Assembly: GCA_902623305.1 (NCBI GenBank)
Contig: CACNTB010000008.1
Span: 1 to 43,474, forward strand
DNA length: 43,474 nucleotides
Origin: an uncultured Pelagibacteraceae bacterium
GTDB lineage: Bacteria; Pseudomonadota; Alphaproteobacteria; Pelagibacterales; Pelagibacteraceae
Direction of reading: 5' to 3'
In this document: positions 12,062 through 21,268 of the stretch, one piece after another
Layout of the letters: each line of letters begins with the position of its first letter
How positions within the stretch are numbered: position 1 is the stretch's first letter
The notes under the pieces: generated by a model
Seen by the model: only the letters and a program-made list of their open reading frames with translations
Databases searched by the model: none
What the model was told of the DNA's origin: nothing
Translations under genes and position numbers: made by a program

Positions 12062-13156
12062 AAATTTTTTTAGAAATAAACCTAAGTTTATTTTTGAGTA
12101 TTGTTTATTAAAAATTGGCTTACCAATTTTCTTTAATAAAACTAAATTAATTTTTTCAGAATTATTTTTTTTATCTTTAATCATGAAAGATAAAATCTTA
12201 TTCAAATCTTTCACAGAGAAATATTTTTTTATCGAAGAAGGTAGACCATAATTATCAATATGATTTATAATTAATTTATATTCATTTTTGCTAAGAATGT
12301 TTTCCTTAAAACTAAAATTTAGTGCTGTTTTCATTCCAAGTATAACTGCTTCACCATGATTTAGTTTATGGCTGTATCCTAAGCCCGCCTCATAAGCATG
12401 AGCAAATGTATGACCAAAATTTAACACCTTTCTTAATGCTACTTCTCTTTCATCTTTTTCAACTATTTTTTTTTTAATTTTACAACTTTCATAAATTGCT
12501 TTTTCAATAAATGGAGATGAAAGACTTAAAATTTTTTGAAGATTTTTATTTAAGAAATTAAAAAATTTTTTATTATCAATTAATGAATGCTTCAATATTT
12601 CCCCATATCCACAAATTATCTCTCTTTTTGACAAAGATTTAAGAAACTGAATATCTGAGAGAACCAATGATGGTTGATAAAAACTTCCTATTAAATTTTT
12701 ACCATATTTAGAATTAACTCCAGTTTTTCCGCCTATTGATGAATCAACTTGAGCTAAAAGAGTTGTTGGAATATTTGCAAACTTTAAGCCTCTTTTAAAA
12801 AGACTAGCCGCAAAACCACATACATCGCCTGTAATTCCTCCTCCTAATGAAATTAAAAGATCCTTTCTTGAAAAGTTTTTATTTAACAAAACTTCTAGAA
12901 TTTTATTAACACTATTAATATTTTTATTCTTTTCACTAGCATTAAAATATAACAAATAAATATTTTTATTTTTTAAAGACTTTTTAATATTTGAGATAAA
13001 TTTTTTAGGAACATTTTTATCAACAACAATTAAACATTTATCAAAATCAATCGAATTCAATTTAAAAATTTTTGATATACTTAAGATTAAATTTGAACCA
13101 ATGATTATTGGATATTTCTCGGTTTTAGTTATTATGTTTAATCTAGTTTGTTTCAT
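12050..13156 (-). CDS. aroB: 3-Dehydroquinate synthase
   Basis: Second enzyme of the shikimate pathway, converting DAHP to 3-dehydroquinate with NAD and a metal ion. The 368-residue protein shows the NAD-binding SLGGGITGDVCGFAAS block, PTTLLAQVDSSIGGKTGVN, and metal ligands in the E of CGYGEILKHSLI and in LNFGHTFAHAYE and NHGEAVILG. The start overlaps the aroK end by 14 bp, so the two are translated as a pair. The 3' end overlaps bolA, which is convergent. Confidence 0.96.
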   Translation of the reverse strand: MKQTRLNIITKTEKYPIIIGSNLILSISKIFKLNSIDFDKCLIVVDKNVPKKFISNIKKSLKNKNIYLLYFNASEKNKNINSVNKILEVLLNKNFSRKDLLISLGGGITGDVCGFAASLFKRGLKFANIPTTLLAQVDSSIGGKTGVNSKYGKNLIGSFYQPSLVLSDIQFLKSLSKREIICGYGEILKHSLIDNKKFFNFLNKNLQKILSLSSPFIEKAIYESCKIKKKIVEKDEREVALRKVLNFGHTFAHAYEAGLGYSHKLNHGEAVILGMKTALNFSFKENILSKNEYKLIINHIDNYGLPSSIKKYFSVKDLNKILSFMIKDKKNNSEKINLVLLKKIGKPIFNKQYSKINLGLFLKKFLSN

Positions 13157-13655
13157 AAATTTTTATTATTTTATTTACTATTTCACTTTTAGTTAGATTA
13201 TTACACTTTATCTCATATAATGCTTTGGAATAAGTGTTGGACCGTTTCTTAATTAAATCAATTAAATCAGTATCTGTCGTATTAATTGTTAATGGTCTTT
13301 TTCTACTATTTTTAATTCTTTTTAACAATGTTTTATCATCCCAATTTAGCCAAAAAGATAAATGATTTTTTAAAATTTCTTTCCTAATATTATTATTTAC
13401 AAATGCTCCTCCACCAAGTGAAATCACAGTAGAGTTTAATTTTAGTTTTTTTAAAGTTGTTTGTTCTTCAATTTTTCTGAAATAATCTTCACCCTTAACT
13501 TCAAAGATTTTTTTAATAGTAATGTTTAAATTTTTTTCAATTTCTTTATCGATATCTACAAAATTTAATTTTAATTTTTTTGCTACTAAGGACCCAATAG
13601 AACTCTTACCTGAACCCATCATTCCTAAAAAAACAAGATTTTCTTTTGATTTCAT
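13143..13655 (-). CDS. aroK: Shikimate kinase
   Basis: Phosphorylates shikimate at the 3-hydroxyl using ATP. Walker A GMMGSGKSSIG, the shikimate-binding VDIDKEIE and DYFRKIE, the glycine loop ISLGGGAF and the lid arginines in RKRPLT are all visible. The frame is open to an ATG at 13718, but the ATG at 13655 (MKSKENLVFLG) is preferred: it has an AAAGAAAC stretch just upstream and starts the protein right before the first strand. It is coupled to aroB by a 14-bp overlap. Confidence 0.95.
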   Translation of the reverse strand: MKSKENLVFLGMMGSGKSSIGSLVAKKLKLNFVDIDKEIEKNLNITIKKIFEVKGEDYFRKIEEQTTLKKLKLNSTVISLGGGAFVNNNIRKEILKNHLSFWLNWDDKTLLKRIKNSRKRPLTINTTDTDLIDLIKKRSNTYSKALYEIKCNNLTKSEIVNKIIKIYETN

Positions 13656-13712
13656 AAGTTTCTTTATTGAAAAAACATAAATATGTCTTAATTTGAAATT
13701 ATCTAAAAGTAT

Positions 13713-13895
13713 ATGCAATTCATTAAAAACACAAGTTCAGGTAAAGCAAGTATCATAGGACTTGTTATTAAATCTATAATCGGTTTAGGGGTTATTTTAG
13801 GTATTATTTTTTTTCTAAGTACAATTGATTTTCCTGCACCTAAAAAAGAAATTGAAAAAATTATTCCAAATGAAAATTTTAAAATCGTTAAATAG
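13713..13895 (+). CDS. Small single-pass membrane protein, unknown function
   Basis: A 60-residue protein with one strong transmembrane segment (about residues 15-37, GLVIKSIIGLGVILGIIFFL) followed by TIDFPAPKKEIEKIIPNENF. The FPAPxKEIEKxIP pattern looks conserved and argues that the ORF is real. It starts 57 bp from the divergent aroK start and overlaps the next gene by 26 bp, which suggests translational coupling. I do not recognise a named family; an envelope role together with the following exported protein is only a guess. Confidence 0.65.
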   Translation: MQFIKNTSSGKASIIGLVIKSIIGLGVILGIIFFLSTIDFPAPKKEIEKIIPNENFKIVK

Positions 13896-15633
13896 GAAAA
13901 TTCTTTTAATTAAAATAGTTTTTCTTATTTTTTTTACACCTGTGATTGCTGAGGAAAAACCAATTGACATTTGGAATATACAAAAAAGAGATAATCAAGT
14001 TATATCAGAAACAAATGTTTCAAGTGAAAGTACCGCAGGTAATACTCAGAACAGTGTTTACGAACTACAAATAAATAAACAAACAAATACAATTAAACTA
14101 GATAAAGAATTTTCATCAAAAGAAATTAAAATTGTAGGATTATACGATCCAAGTGAATACGGCTTAAGTATGGATATGTGGTCAAACTCAGATGGAACTA
14201 AATTAAAAAATTTATTTCAGAATATTAATAAGTTTAATCTTTCAGAAGATGCATCCGACATAATGCATATATCTTTGCTAACTAATGCTTATTCCCCAAC
14301 TCAAAATATTACTGAGCAAGAATTTATGAGCTTTAAATCTGACTGGTTAATAAAAGATGCAAACTTAGAATTAATAGAAGAATATTTAATTAAAAATCAG
14401 ATAATAAATTCACATCCAAATTTAGCAAGATATTTAGTAGATAGTTATTTATCAGAATCAAACGTTAAAAAATCATGTGAGATTTTTTCTAAAAATTCTG
14501 AACCTATTCAAGATGAATATCTGTCAAAATTTAATTTATATTGTTTAATTAACTATGGAAAAAATGAAGAGGCGCAACTAATCTTAGATTTAAAAAAAGA
14601 GTTAGGTTTCGAAGATAGTTATTACGAAAACAAAATAAATTATTTATTTGGATATCTAGACGAGGCAGGTAAAGAAATATCAATAAATTCAGTTTTAGAT
14701 TTTCATTTAGCTCACAGAACTAACCCTAAGTTTTCTTATGAACCAACTGAAGACACACCTAAAATAATTTGGAAATATCTTTCAGCTGCTAATTTACTTT
14801 TCAAAATTCAAGATATTGAAATTACTGATGTAGAAAAAATTTCTACAATAGAAAAAGCTGTAAATGATAAAAATTATTCTGAGCAAGAGTTATTCGAATT
14901 TTATAAAAAATTTCAATTTAATATTAATCAATTTTTAAACGCGAAAGAGGTATATAAATCTCTATCTTCAATCGAGGGACGTGCTCTTTTATATCAAAGA
15001 ACTCTTTTGTCTGAAGAACCAAAAATTAAACTAGAATTTATTAAGATATTAAAGGATCTATTTATCTCTGATGAAATCGGTAATGCCTTTGATTTAGAAT
15101 TAAAAAAATTTTTAAGTGAAATTAATGTTGAGGATGTGCCTTCAAATTTTACAACATTTTATAATAATAATCTAAACAAGATAGAGACAGCAGATAAAAA
15201 GATTAAATATAATAGTAAAATTCTACATCAATCAAAACTTATAAACTATTTCAATGGGGACTATACAAAATCTAAAATTGAAGAAGATCTAGATAAATTT
15301 TTAAAGAAAATTAAAAAAGATAAAAAATATTTTTTATCAAAAAAAGATATAATTTTTCTAGAGGCACTTAAATCTGATGGAGTTGAAATTTCAAAAAAAT
15401 ATGACAGTCTATATGAGGTAAAGCAATCAGAAATGCCTGCCGATATTCAAACAATGATAGATAATAATGAGATTGGTGCCGCATTGTTGAGAATAATTGA
15501 GGTAATTGGACCTGACAAAATTGAAAACATTGATGAAGATACAGTTTATTTTATTATCAATACTTTAAATCAATTAAATGTTGATTTAATTAGAAATAAA
15601 CTATTGCTAAAAGTTCTTCCTTTAAAAGTTTAA
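13870..15633 (+). CDS. Large exported protein of unknown function
   Basis: With the ATG at 13870 the protein has 587 residues and a classic signal peptide: basic start (MKILKSLNRK), hydrophobic core ILLIKIVFLIFF and a probable cleavage site after TPVIA, before EEKPIDIW. The frame continues upstream to 13825, but that would bury the signal. The mature part is hydrophilic and mainly helical with no repeats, cysteine motifs or catalytic signature that I recognise. It overlaps the preceding small membrane protein gene by 26 bp and ends 23 bp before def. A periplasmic or surface-linked role is inferred. Confidence 0.75.
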   Translation: MKILKSLNRKILLIKIVFLIFFTPVIAEEKPIDIWNIQKRDNQVISETNVSSESTAGNTQNSVYELQINKQTNTIKLDKEFSSKEIKIVGLYDPSEYGLSMDMWSNSDGTKLKNLFQNINKFNLSEDASDIMHISLLTNAYSPTQNITEQEFMSFKSDWLIKDANLELIEEYLIKNQIINSHPNLARYLVDSYLSESNVKKSCEIFSKNSEPIQDEYLSKFNLYCLINYGKNEEAQLILDLKKELGFEDSYYENKINYLFGYLDEAGKEISINSVLDFHLAHRTNPKFSYEPTEDTPKIIWKYLSAANLLFKIQDIEITDVEKISTIEKAVNDKNYSEQELFEFYKKFQFNINQFLNAKEVYKSLSSIEGRALLYQRTLLSEEPKIKLEFIKILKDLFISDEIGNAFDLELKKFLSEINVEDVPSNFTTFYNNNLNKIETADKKIKYNSKILHQSKLINYFNGDYTKSKIEEDLDKFLKKIKKDKKYFLSKKDIIFLEALKSDGVEISKKYDSLYEVKQSEMPADIQTMIDNNEIGAALLRIIEVIGPDKIENIDEDTVYFIINTLNQLNVDLIRNKLLLKVLPLKV

Positions 15634-15656
15634 AAATTAGTTTATCTATTTGTTAC

Positions 15657-16181
15657 ATGAGCGTAAAACCAATCATCACTGTTCCAAACGAAGTTTTAAA
15701 AAAAATTTCAGACCCTATTGAAAATGTTGGTGAGAGTGAGAAAAAACTAGTAAATGATTTATTTGAAACAATGTATAATTCAAATGGTATAGGCCTTGCA
15801 GCTGTACAAGTTGGTATTCTAAAAAGGATTTTAGTTATTGATGTTTCAACAAAGAAAGAAAAAAAAAATCCATTATGTTTTATAAATCCAGTTATAAAAA
15901 AAATCAGTGATGAAACATCTATATATGAGGAGGGATGTTTGTCTATACCTGATACTTTTATTGAAATTGAAAGACCAAAGATTTGTGAAGTTGAATATAT
16001 TGATTTAGATGGGAAATTAAAAAATATTAAGTGTGATGGATTGTTATCAACTTGTCTTCAACACGAAATTAATCATTTAGATGGAAAACTTATTATTGAT
16101 CATTTAACTAAACTAAAAAGAGATATAATAATTAAAAAAATTTCAAAAAATAAAAAAAATCCAAATAGAGTAATAGTTTAG
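15657..16181 (+). CDS. def: Peptide deformylase
   Basis: Removes the formyl group from the N-terminal methionine of nascent proteins. All three motifs are present: GIGLAAVQVG (motif 1, G44 onward), EEGCLSIP (motif 2, metal ligand C94) and QHEINHLDG (motif 3, H136, catalytic E137, H140). The length of 174 residues is normal. It lies 2 bp before fmt, pairing the deformylating and formylating activities as in many bacteria. Confidence 0.97.
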   Translation: MSVKPIITVPNEVLKKISDPIENVGESEKKLVNDLFETMYNSNGIGLAAVQVGILKRILVIDVSTKKEKKNPLCFINPVIKKISDETSIYEEGCLSIPDTFIEIERPKICEVEYIDLDGKLKNIKCDGLLSTCLQHEINHLDGKLIIDHLTKLKRDIIIKKISKNKKNPNRVIV

Positions 16182-16183
16182 TC

Positions 16184-17110
16184 ATGGTTAAAAAGGTTAT
16201 TTTTATGGGAACCCCTATGTTTGCTGTTCCCATACTAAAATCTTTGTACCAAAATGGATATCCAGTTGAATGCGTTTACACTCAGCCTCCTCAAAAATCT
16301 CAAAGAGGTCAAAAGATTAATAAATCTCCAATACAAAAGATTTCTGAAACTTTAAATTTAGAATTTAGATCTCCAAATTATCTAAAAGAAAACAAAGAAG
16401 AATTAGAATATTTTAAATCGCTAGATGCAGATTTAGCAATTGTGGTTGCTTATGGTCAAATTATTCCTAAAGAATTTTTGAACCTAACTAAAAAAGGATT
16501 TATAAATATACACGCATCTATCCTTCCAAAGTGGAGAGGTGCCGCTCCAATTCAAAGATCAATTATGAATTTAGATAAAGAGACAGGAATTAGTATTATG
16601 AAAATAGGGGAACAATTGGACACAGGTCCAGTGTGTAACATTTATAAAATTAATATAAAAAATAATTTAAATGCCGAAGATGTTAGAGAAAAACTCTCTA
16701 GTCTAGCCGCAGAGAAAATTTTAGATAACATAGATGATATATACGAGGATAAGGCTAACTTTGTAGAGCAAGATCATTCATCAGCTACATATGCTCCAAA
16801 AATTCAAAAGTTAGAGGGGCAAATAAATTGGAAAGAAGAAGCTAAAATTATAATTGGTAAAATCAATGGACTTTATCCATCCCCTGGAGCTTATTTTATG
16901 TTTAATGGTGAGAGATATAAAATATTAAAAGCAGAAACTGGACAAGCACAAGGAAAACCAGGTGAGGTTTTAACTGATTATTTAGAAATTTCATGTGGAG
17001 ACAAAAAATCAATTAAGATTAAAGAAATACAAAGACAAGGAAAAAAGCCTCAAAATATTGGTGAATTTGTTTTAGGAACACAAATTAAAAAAGGTTCATT
17101 TTTACAATGA
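16184..17110 (+). CDS. fmt: Methionyl-tRNA formyltransferase
   Basis: Transfers formyl from 10-formyl-tetrahydrofolate to initiator Met-tRNA. The N-terminal formyltransferase domain begins VIFMGTPMFAVP. It contains the catalytic stretch NIHASILPKWRGAAPIQR and the LDTGPV loop, and the C-terminal tRNA-binding domain covers about residues 205-308. Length 308 is standard. It overlaps truA by 4 bp (ATGA). Confidence 0.97.
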   Translation: MVKKVIFMGTPMFAVPILKSLYQNGYPVECVYTQPPQKSQRGQKINKSPIQKISETLNLEFRSPNYLKENKEELEYFKSLDADLAIVVAYGQIIPKEFLNLTKKGFINIHASILPKWRGAAPIQRSIMNLDKETGISIMKIGEQLDTGPVCNIYKINIKNNLNAEDVREKLSSLAAEKILDNIDDIYEDKANFVEQDHSSATYAPKIQKLEGQINWKEEAKIIIGKINGLYPSPGAYFMFNGERYKILKAETGQAQGKPGEVLTDYLEISCGDKKSIKIKEIQRQGKKPQNIGEFVLGTQIKKGSFLQ

Positions 17111-17847
17111 ATAGATACCAAATACTTATTGAGTATGTAGGAACAAATTTTAGAGGATGGCAGACTCAAAAAAAAGGTCCAACTATTCAGGGATTAATTC
17201 AAGAAAAAATATCAAATTTATTAAAAGAAAAAGTTACTCTATATGGCCAGGGGAGAACAGATGCTGGTGTTCATGCATTTGAGCAATCTGCACATTTTGA
17301 TAGTAAAAATAAAATAATAGATACAATTAAGTTTTTAAAATCAATAAATCACTTTTTAAATCCTAAAGATATTGCAGTAAAAAATATAAAAAAAAAAAAC
17401 AACAAATTTCATGCAAGATTTTCAGCAAAACAAAGAATTTATAAATATTTTATATTTAATCAAATAAGCCAACCTATAATTGAAAAAAATAGAGCATGGC
17501 ATGTTCGAAAGAAATTAAGTTTAGATTTAATGAAAAAGGGAGCAAAAAAGTTATTGGGTACAAATGATTATTCAACTTTTAGATCTTCAAGCTGTAATGC
17601 AAAAAGTCCAGTAAAAACTATTAAATCAATAAAAATAAAATCATCAAAAAATAAAATTGAATTTCAATTTAGTTCTCAATCGTTTTTACAACATCAGGTT
17701 AGATCTATGGTTGGTTGTTTAAAATATTTGGGAGAAAAGAAATGGGATTTGAAAACTTTTGAAAAGAGATTTAAGTCAAAAAAAAGAACAATGTGTGCTC
17801 CTCCAGCACCACCAGGTGGTTTATTTTTATTTAGAGTTCTTTATTAA
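17107..17847 (+). CDS. truA: tRNA pseudouridine(38-40) synthase TruA
   Basis: Isomerises uridines 38-40 in the anticodon arm of tRNAs. The family signature GRTDAGVHA gives the catalytic aspartate D52. EYVGTNFRGWQ at the N-terminus and FLQHQVRSMVG in the C-terminal half are diagnostic. Last gene of the def-fmt-truA operon. Its final 21 bp overlap the convergent SET-domain gene. Confidence 0.96.
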   Translation: MNRYQILIEYVGTNFRGWQTQKKGPTIQGLIQEKISNLLKEKVTLYGQGRTDAGVHAFEQSAHFDSKNKIIDTIKFLKSINHFLNPKDIAVKNIKKKNNKFHARFSAKQRIYKYFIFNQISQPIIEKNRAWHVRKKLSLDLMKKGAKKLLGTNDYSTFRSSSCNAKSPVKTIKSIKIKSSKNKIEFQFSSQSFLQHQVRSMVGCLKYLGEKKWDLKTFEKRFKSKKRTMCAPPAPPGGLFLFRVLY

Positions 17848-18315
17848 TTTATTATTGCTCATAGCAAACTTTTTATTTATTCGCCATCTAGACTCAGCTC
17901 TTACAATATAGCCACAACATTTTTTTGATTTACATTTACAAGGAAACTGTTTGTAGTTTTCATCATAACCAAATCCATAATCACAAGTAAACTCCTCACC
18001 TTTTTTTATGTCTTTGATTGCTTTAACCCAAATTTTCAATCCTTTTCCATCATAATCGCAATTATTATCACAAGAATGGTTTATTAAGCCTGCAGTATTC
18101 CATGGAAAATCTCCATCTAAGTCATATCTTTTATTTATTGTAAATAAATATATTGGTTTACTATTATCGTACTTATCAGAGTTTTGTGTTTGCTTTTTCG
18201 TTATAAGTTTTCCAACATAGTCAATTATTTTGGTTCCTTCTTTAATGTCACGAGTTGCATAAAGTCCTCTACCTTTCTTATCAATTCCAGATTTTTTTAT
18301 TTTATACAATTTCAT
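17827..18315 (-). CDS. SET-domain protein (putative protein lysine methyltransferase)
   Basis: A compact 162-residue SET domain. It shows GRGLYATRDIKEGTKIIDYVG at the start, the pseudoknot motif GLINHSCDNNC (N79-H80-S81-C82), GEEFTCDYGF (Y113) and a post-SET cysteine cluster (C126, C128, C133, C134). The SAM and lysine sites therefore appear intact, and methylation of a protein lysine is likely; the bacterial target is unknown. It overlaps truA by 21 bp, which is unusual for two functional 3' ends. The HDAC-family gene lies 34 bp upstream on the same strand, so they may be co-transcribed. Confidence 0.85.
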   Translation of the reverse strand: MKLYKIKKSGIDKKGRGLYATRDIKEGTKIIDYVGKLITKKQTQNSDKYDNSKPIYLFTINKRYDLDGDFPWNTAGLINHSCDNNCDYDGKGLKIWVKAIKDIKKGEEFTCDYGFGYDENYKQFPCKCKSKKCCGYIVRAESRWRINKKFAMSNNKLIKNSK

Positions 18316-18349
18316 GAAGATTTTTTATTTAGAGTTTTCTTAAGAATTA

Positions 18350-19279
18350 TCAATTAAATTCTAAAAGAGCATCAACATGTCTTTTACTACTATCTCTAAG
18401 TGCATTTAGGTCATAACCGCCTTCTAAAATTGATACAACTTTCCCATTACAAAATTTTTTAGAAGTCTCTAATATTCTTTTGGTAATAGTGAAATAATCC
18501 TCTGTTTTTAAATTAAATTGAGCAAGAGGATCAGCTTCATGGGCGTCAAAACCAGCGCTAATCAGTATAAACTCGGGTCTAAACTCCTCTATTTTTTTTA
18601 ATACACGGTCAAATACGTTTAAATATTCTTCTGAACTTATACCAGCTGGCAAAGGTATATTAAAGATATTGTTAAATTTACCTCTTTCTTGTTCTGAACC
18701 AGTTCCTGGGTAGTAGGGATATTGGTGGGTTGATATAAAGAGAACATTTTCATTTTCATAAAAAATATCTTGTGTTCCATTACCGTGATGTACATCAAAA
18801 TCTATTATTGCAACTTTCTTATATTTATATTTTTTCAACAAATAATTTGCACCGATACTAACTGAATTTAAAATACAAAAACCAGCAGCCTTATTTTGTG
18901 AACTATGATGTCCAGGAGGTCGAACACCACAGAATGCATTTCTAAATTCTTTTTTTTCCACCCCATCAATTGCAGCAATTATTGATCCAACTGCATCGAA
19001 AGTTGCATCTTTGCTTCCAGGTGAAATGATTGTATCACCATCAAGTGAAGAAAAACCTTTTTTTGGGAAAGAATTTTTTACTAAATTTAAATAATTATTT
19101 TCATGTGTGGTTAATAGAATATCATCTGAAACTTTAGATGGTCTCTTCCATATAAGATTTTTATTATTAAATTTTTTAAAATTTTCTACTATGACTGATA
19201 CTCTAGCTATTTGTTCTGGATGTCCAGGACCTGTATCATGATTTTGAGATGTATCTGATGTAATTAAGGCAGTTTTCAC
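18350..19279 (-). CDS. Histone deacetylase family protein (zinc deacetylase / acetylpolyamine amidohydrolase-like)
   Basis: A 309-residue arginase/deacetylase-fold enzyme. The charge-relay histidines are in RPPGHHSS (H124, H125). Zinc ligands lie in DFDVHHGNGTQ (D162, H164) and AGFDAH (D245), and the GGYDL tyrosine stabilises the intermediate. Bacterial relatives remove acetyl groups from polyamines, acetyl-lysine or other small molecules, and the substrate here is not evident. The start overlaps the dapE stop by 4 bp, so it sits in the lysine-biosynthesis operon. Confidence 0.88.
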   Translation of the reverse strand: MKTALITSDTSQNHDTGPGHPEQIARVSVIVENFKKFNNKNLIWKRPSKVSDDILLTTHENNYLNLVKNSFPKKGFSSLDGDTIISPGSKDATFDAVGSIIAAIDGVEKKEFRNAFCGVRPPGHHSSQNKAAGFCILNSVSIGANYLLKKYKYKKVAIIDFDVHHGNGTQDIFYENENVLFISTHQYPYYPGTGSEQERGKFNNIFNIPLPAGISSEEYLNVFDRVLKKIEEFRPEFILISAGFDAHEADPLAQFNLKTEDYFTITKRILETSKKFCNGKVVSILEGGYDLNALRDSSKRHVDALLEFN

Positions 19280-20433
19280 TTAAAGAAATTATCTAAGATT
19301 TTAGTATAAATTAAAGTTAATCTTTTTAAATCAGATAAGGACACACATTCTCCTACCTTATGCATAGTTTTTCCAACTAATCCAAATTCTAAACATGGAG
19401 CTATTTTTCTTATGAATCTAGCATCCGACGTACCACCAGTTGTTGATAATTTTGGTTTAATTTTAGTAACTTTTTTAATTGTATTTTGAATCATAAATGT
19501 AGTTTTGTTAGGCTTAGTTAAAAAAGCCTCACCAGAAACACTATATTCAATTTTATATTTTGATTTATTTTTATTACAATTTTTTTGAATTATTTTGTTT
19601 ATTTTATTCTTTAATTTGTAAGATGTATGTTTGTTATTAAATCTAATATTAAAAGAAGCACTAGCTAATCCTGGAATTACATTATCAGCTGAATTATCAA
19701 TGTTAATTTTTGTTATTTCTAAATTTGTAGGTTGAAAATCTTTTGTACCTTTATCAAATTTAATTTCTTTTAACTCTTTTAGTATTCGAACTAAAGCTGT
19801 TGACGGATTGTTTGCCCTGTTAGGGTAAGCTACATGACCTTGAACACCAATGACAGACAATTTACCAGTCATACTACCTCTACGACCAATTTTTATCATT
19901 TCTCCTAATTTATTTGGATTTGTAGGTTCTCCTACTAAGCAAAAATCTATTTTTTCTTTTCTTTTTTTCAAATACTCAACAACTTTTTTTGTTCCATTGA
20001 TTGCAATTCCTTCTTCATCTCCGGTAATTAGAAGGCTAATAGATCCACCGAATTTTTTATTTATTTTAGAAAAATTACTTACTGCGGTAACAAATGCAGC
20101 TATTGAACTTTTCATATCATTTGCACCTCGGCCAATTAAGTATCCTTTCTTAACAGCAGGTTTAAATGGATTAACAGTCCAATCATTCAAATTACCAGGT
20201 GGCACTACATCTAAATGACCTGCATAACAAAAATTTGGACTCGCGCTACCAAGTCTTGCGTAAAGATTTTTTACGGGATAGCTATTTTTATCTTTGAACT
20301 CAAGAATTTTAGTTTTAAAACCGATTTTTTTTAATTTTTTTTCTAAAAATTTAATAACACCGGCATCAGTTTTTGTAACAGATGGAAACCTAATTAGCTC
20401 TTTTGCTAATTGAAGTTCATTAATTTTTTGCAT
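19276..20433 (-). CDS. dapE: Succinyl-diaminopimelate desuccinylase
   Basis: Hydrolyses N-succinyl-LL-diaminopimelate in the lysine and peptidoglycan precursor pathway. It is an M20 metallopeptidase-fold protein of 385 residues. Metal-site motifs are CYAGHLDVVPPG, GRGANDMKSS and ITGDEEG, and the late TGGTSDARFI and KTMHKVGECV segments carry the remaining ligands, as in DapE. It starts 2 bp after the dapD stop, and the two act in consecutive branches of the succinylase pathway. Confidence 0.95.
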   Translation of the reverse strand: MQKINELQLAKELIRFPSVTKTDAGVIKFLEKKLKKIGFKTKILEFKDKNSYPVKNLYARLGSASPNFCYAGHLDVVPPGNLNDWTVNPFKPAVKKGYLIGRGANDMKSSIAAFVTAVSNFSKINKKFGGSISLLITGDEEGIAINGTKKVVEYLKKRKEKIDFCLVGEPTNPNKLGEMIKIGRRGSMTGKLSVIGVQGHVAYPNRANNPSTALVRILKELKEIKFDKGTKDFQPTNLEITKINIDNSADNVIPGLASASFNIRFNNKHTSYKLKNKINKIIQKNCNKNKSKYKIEYSVSGEAFLTKPNKTTFMIQNTIKKVTKIKPKLSTTGGTSDARFIRKIAPCLEFGLVGKTMHKVGECVSLSDLKRLTLIYTKILDNFFK

Positions 20434-20435
20434 TT

Positions 20436-21263
20436 TTATTCTCTTAAAAGATCGTTAACTGATGTTTTTGATCTCGTTTTTTCGTCAACTTGTTTAATTA
20501 TTACTGCACAATATAAAGATGGTGCTTGTGGATTTTTTTTATCCGGCAAGGATCCTGGAACTACAACTGAATACGGTGGAATTTTTCCATAAGTTATTTC
20601 ACCAGTTTTTCTATTAACAATTTTTGTTGATTGACCAATATACATTCCCATACTCAGAACAGAACCTTCTCCAACTATAACACCTTCTACTACTTCAGAC
20701 ATTGCTCCTAGGAAAACATTATCTTCAATAATTGTTGGTAATGCTTGAGCAGGTTCTAATACACCACCAACTCCAGTACCAGCTGAGATATGACAGTTTT
20801 TTCCAATCTGGCAACAACTACCTGCACGACTAAACGTATCCATCATTGTTCCTTCATCAATATATGCACCAATATTTACATAACATGGCATCAAAACCGC
20901 ATTCTTTCCAACAAATGATCCTTTTCTTACTGGTGAATTAGGTACCATTCTAAAACCAGCCTTTTCATGATCTTCTTTTGTCCATCCAGCTGTTTTTCCT
21001 TTAAGTAAATGAGCTTTGTCATACCAGCTACTGTAGGGACCATTTAAATTTTCCATCGGATACATTCTAAAACTTAACATAATAGCCTTTTTCAGATACT
21101 GATGAGTAACCCATTCACCATTGATCTTTTCAGCTACTCTTGCTTTTCCACTGTCTAAATCATCAATAATTTGATTAACAGCATCCTTTAAAGATTTATC
21201 TGAATTTTGGCTTACTTGGTCTTTAATTTCCCAAGCTTCATTTATAATTTTTTCGATACTCAT
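20436..21263 (-). CDS. dapD: 2,3,4,5-Tetrahydropyridine-2,6-dicarboxylate N-succinyltransferase
   Basis: Succinylates tetrahydrodipicolinate using succinyl-CoA. The N-terminal helical part contains the FRMYPMENLNGPYSSWYDK segment. The middle is a left-handed parallel beta-helix with hexapeptide repeats (VLMPCYVNIGAYIDEGTMMD..., CHISAGTGVGGVLEP, VFLGAMSEVVEGVIVGEGS). Length 275 is normal. It lies between the HAD gene and dapE in one minus-strand operon. Confidence 0.96.
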   Translation of the reverse strand: MSIEKIINEAWEIKDQVSQNSDKSLKDAVNQIIDDLDSGKARVAEKINGEWVTHQYLKKAIMLSFRMYPMENLNGPYSSWYDKAHLLKGKTAGWTKEDHEKAGFRMVPNSPVRKGSFVGKNAVLMPCYVNIGAYIDEGTMMDTFSRAGSCCQIGKNCHISAGTGVGGVLEPAQALPTIIEDNVFLGAMSEVVEGVIVGEGSVLSMGMYIGQSTKIVNRKTGEITYGKIPPYSVVVPGSLPDKKNPQAPSLYCAVIIKQVDEKTRSKTSVNDLLRE

Positions 21264-21268
21264 AATTT

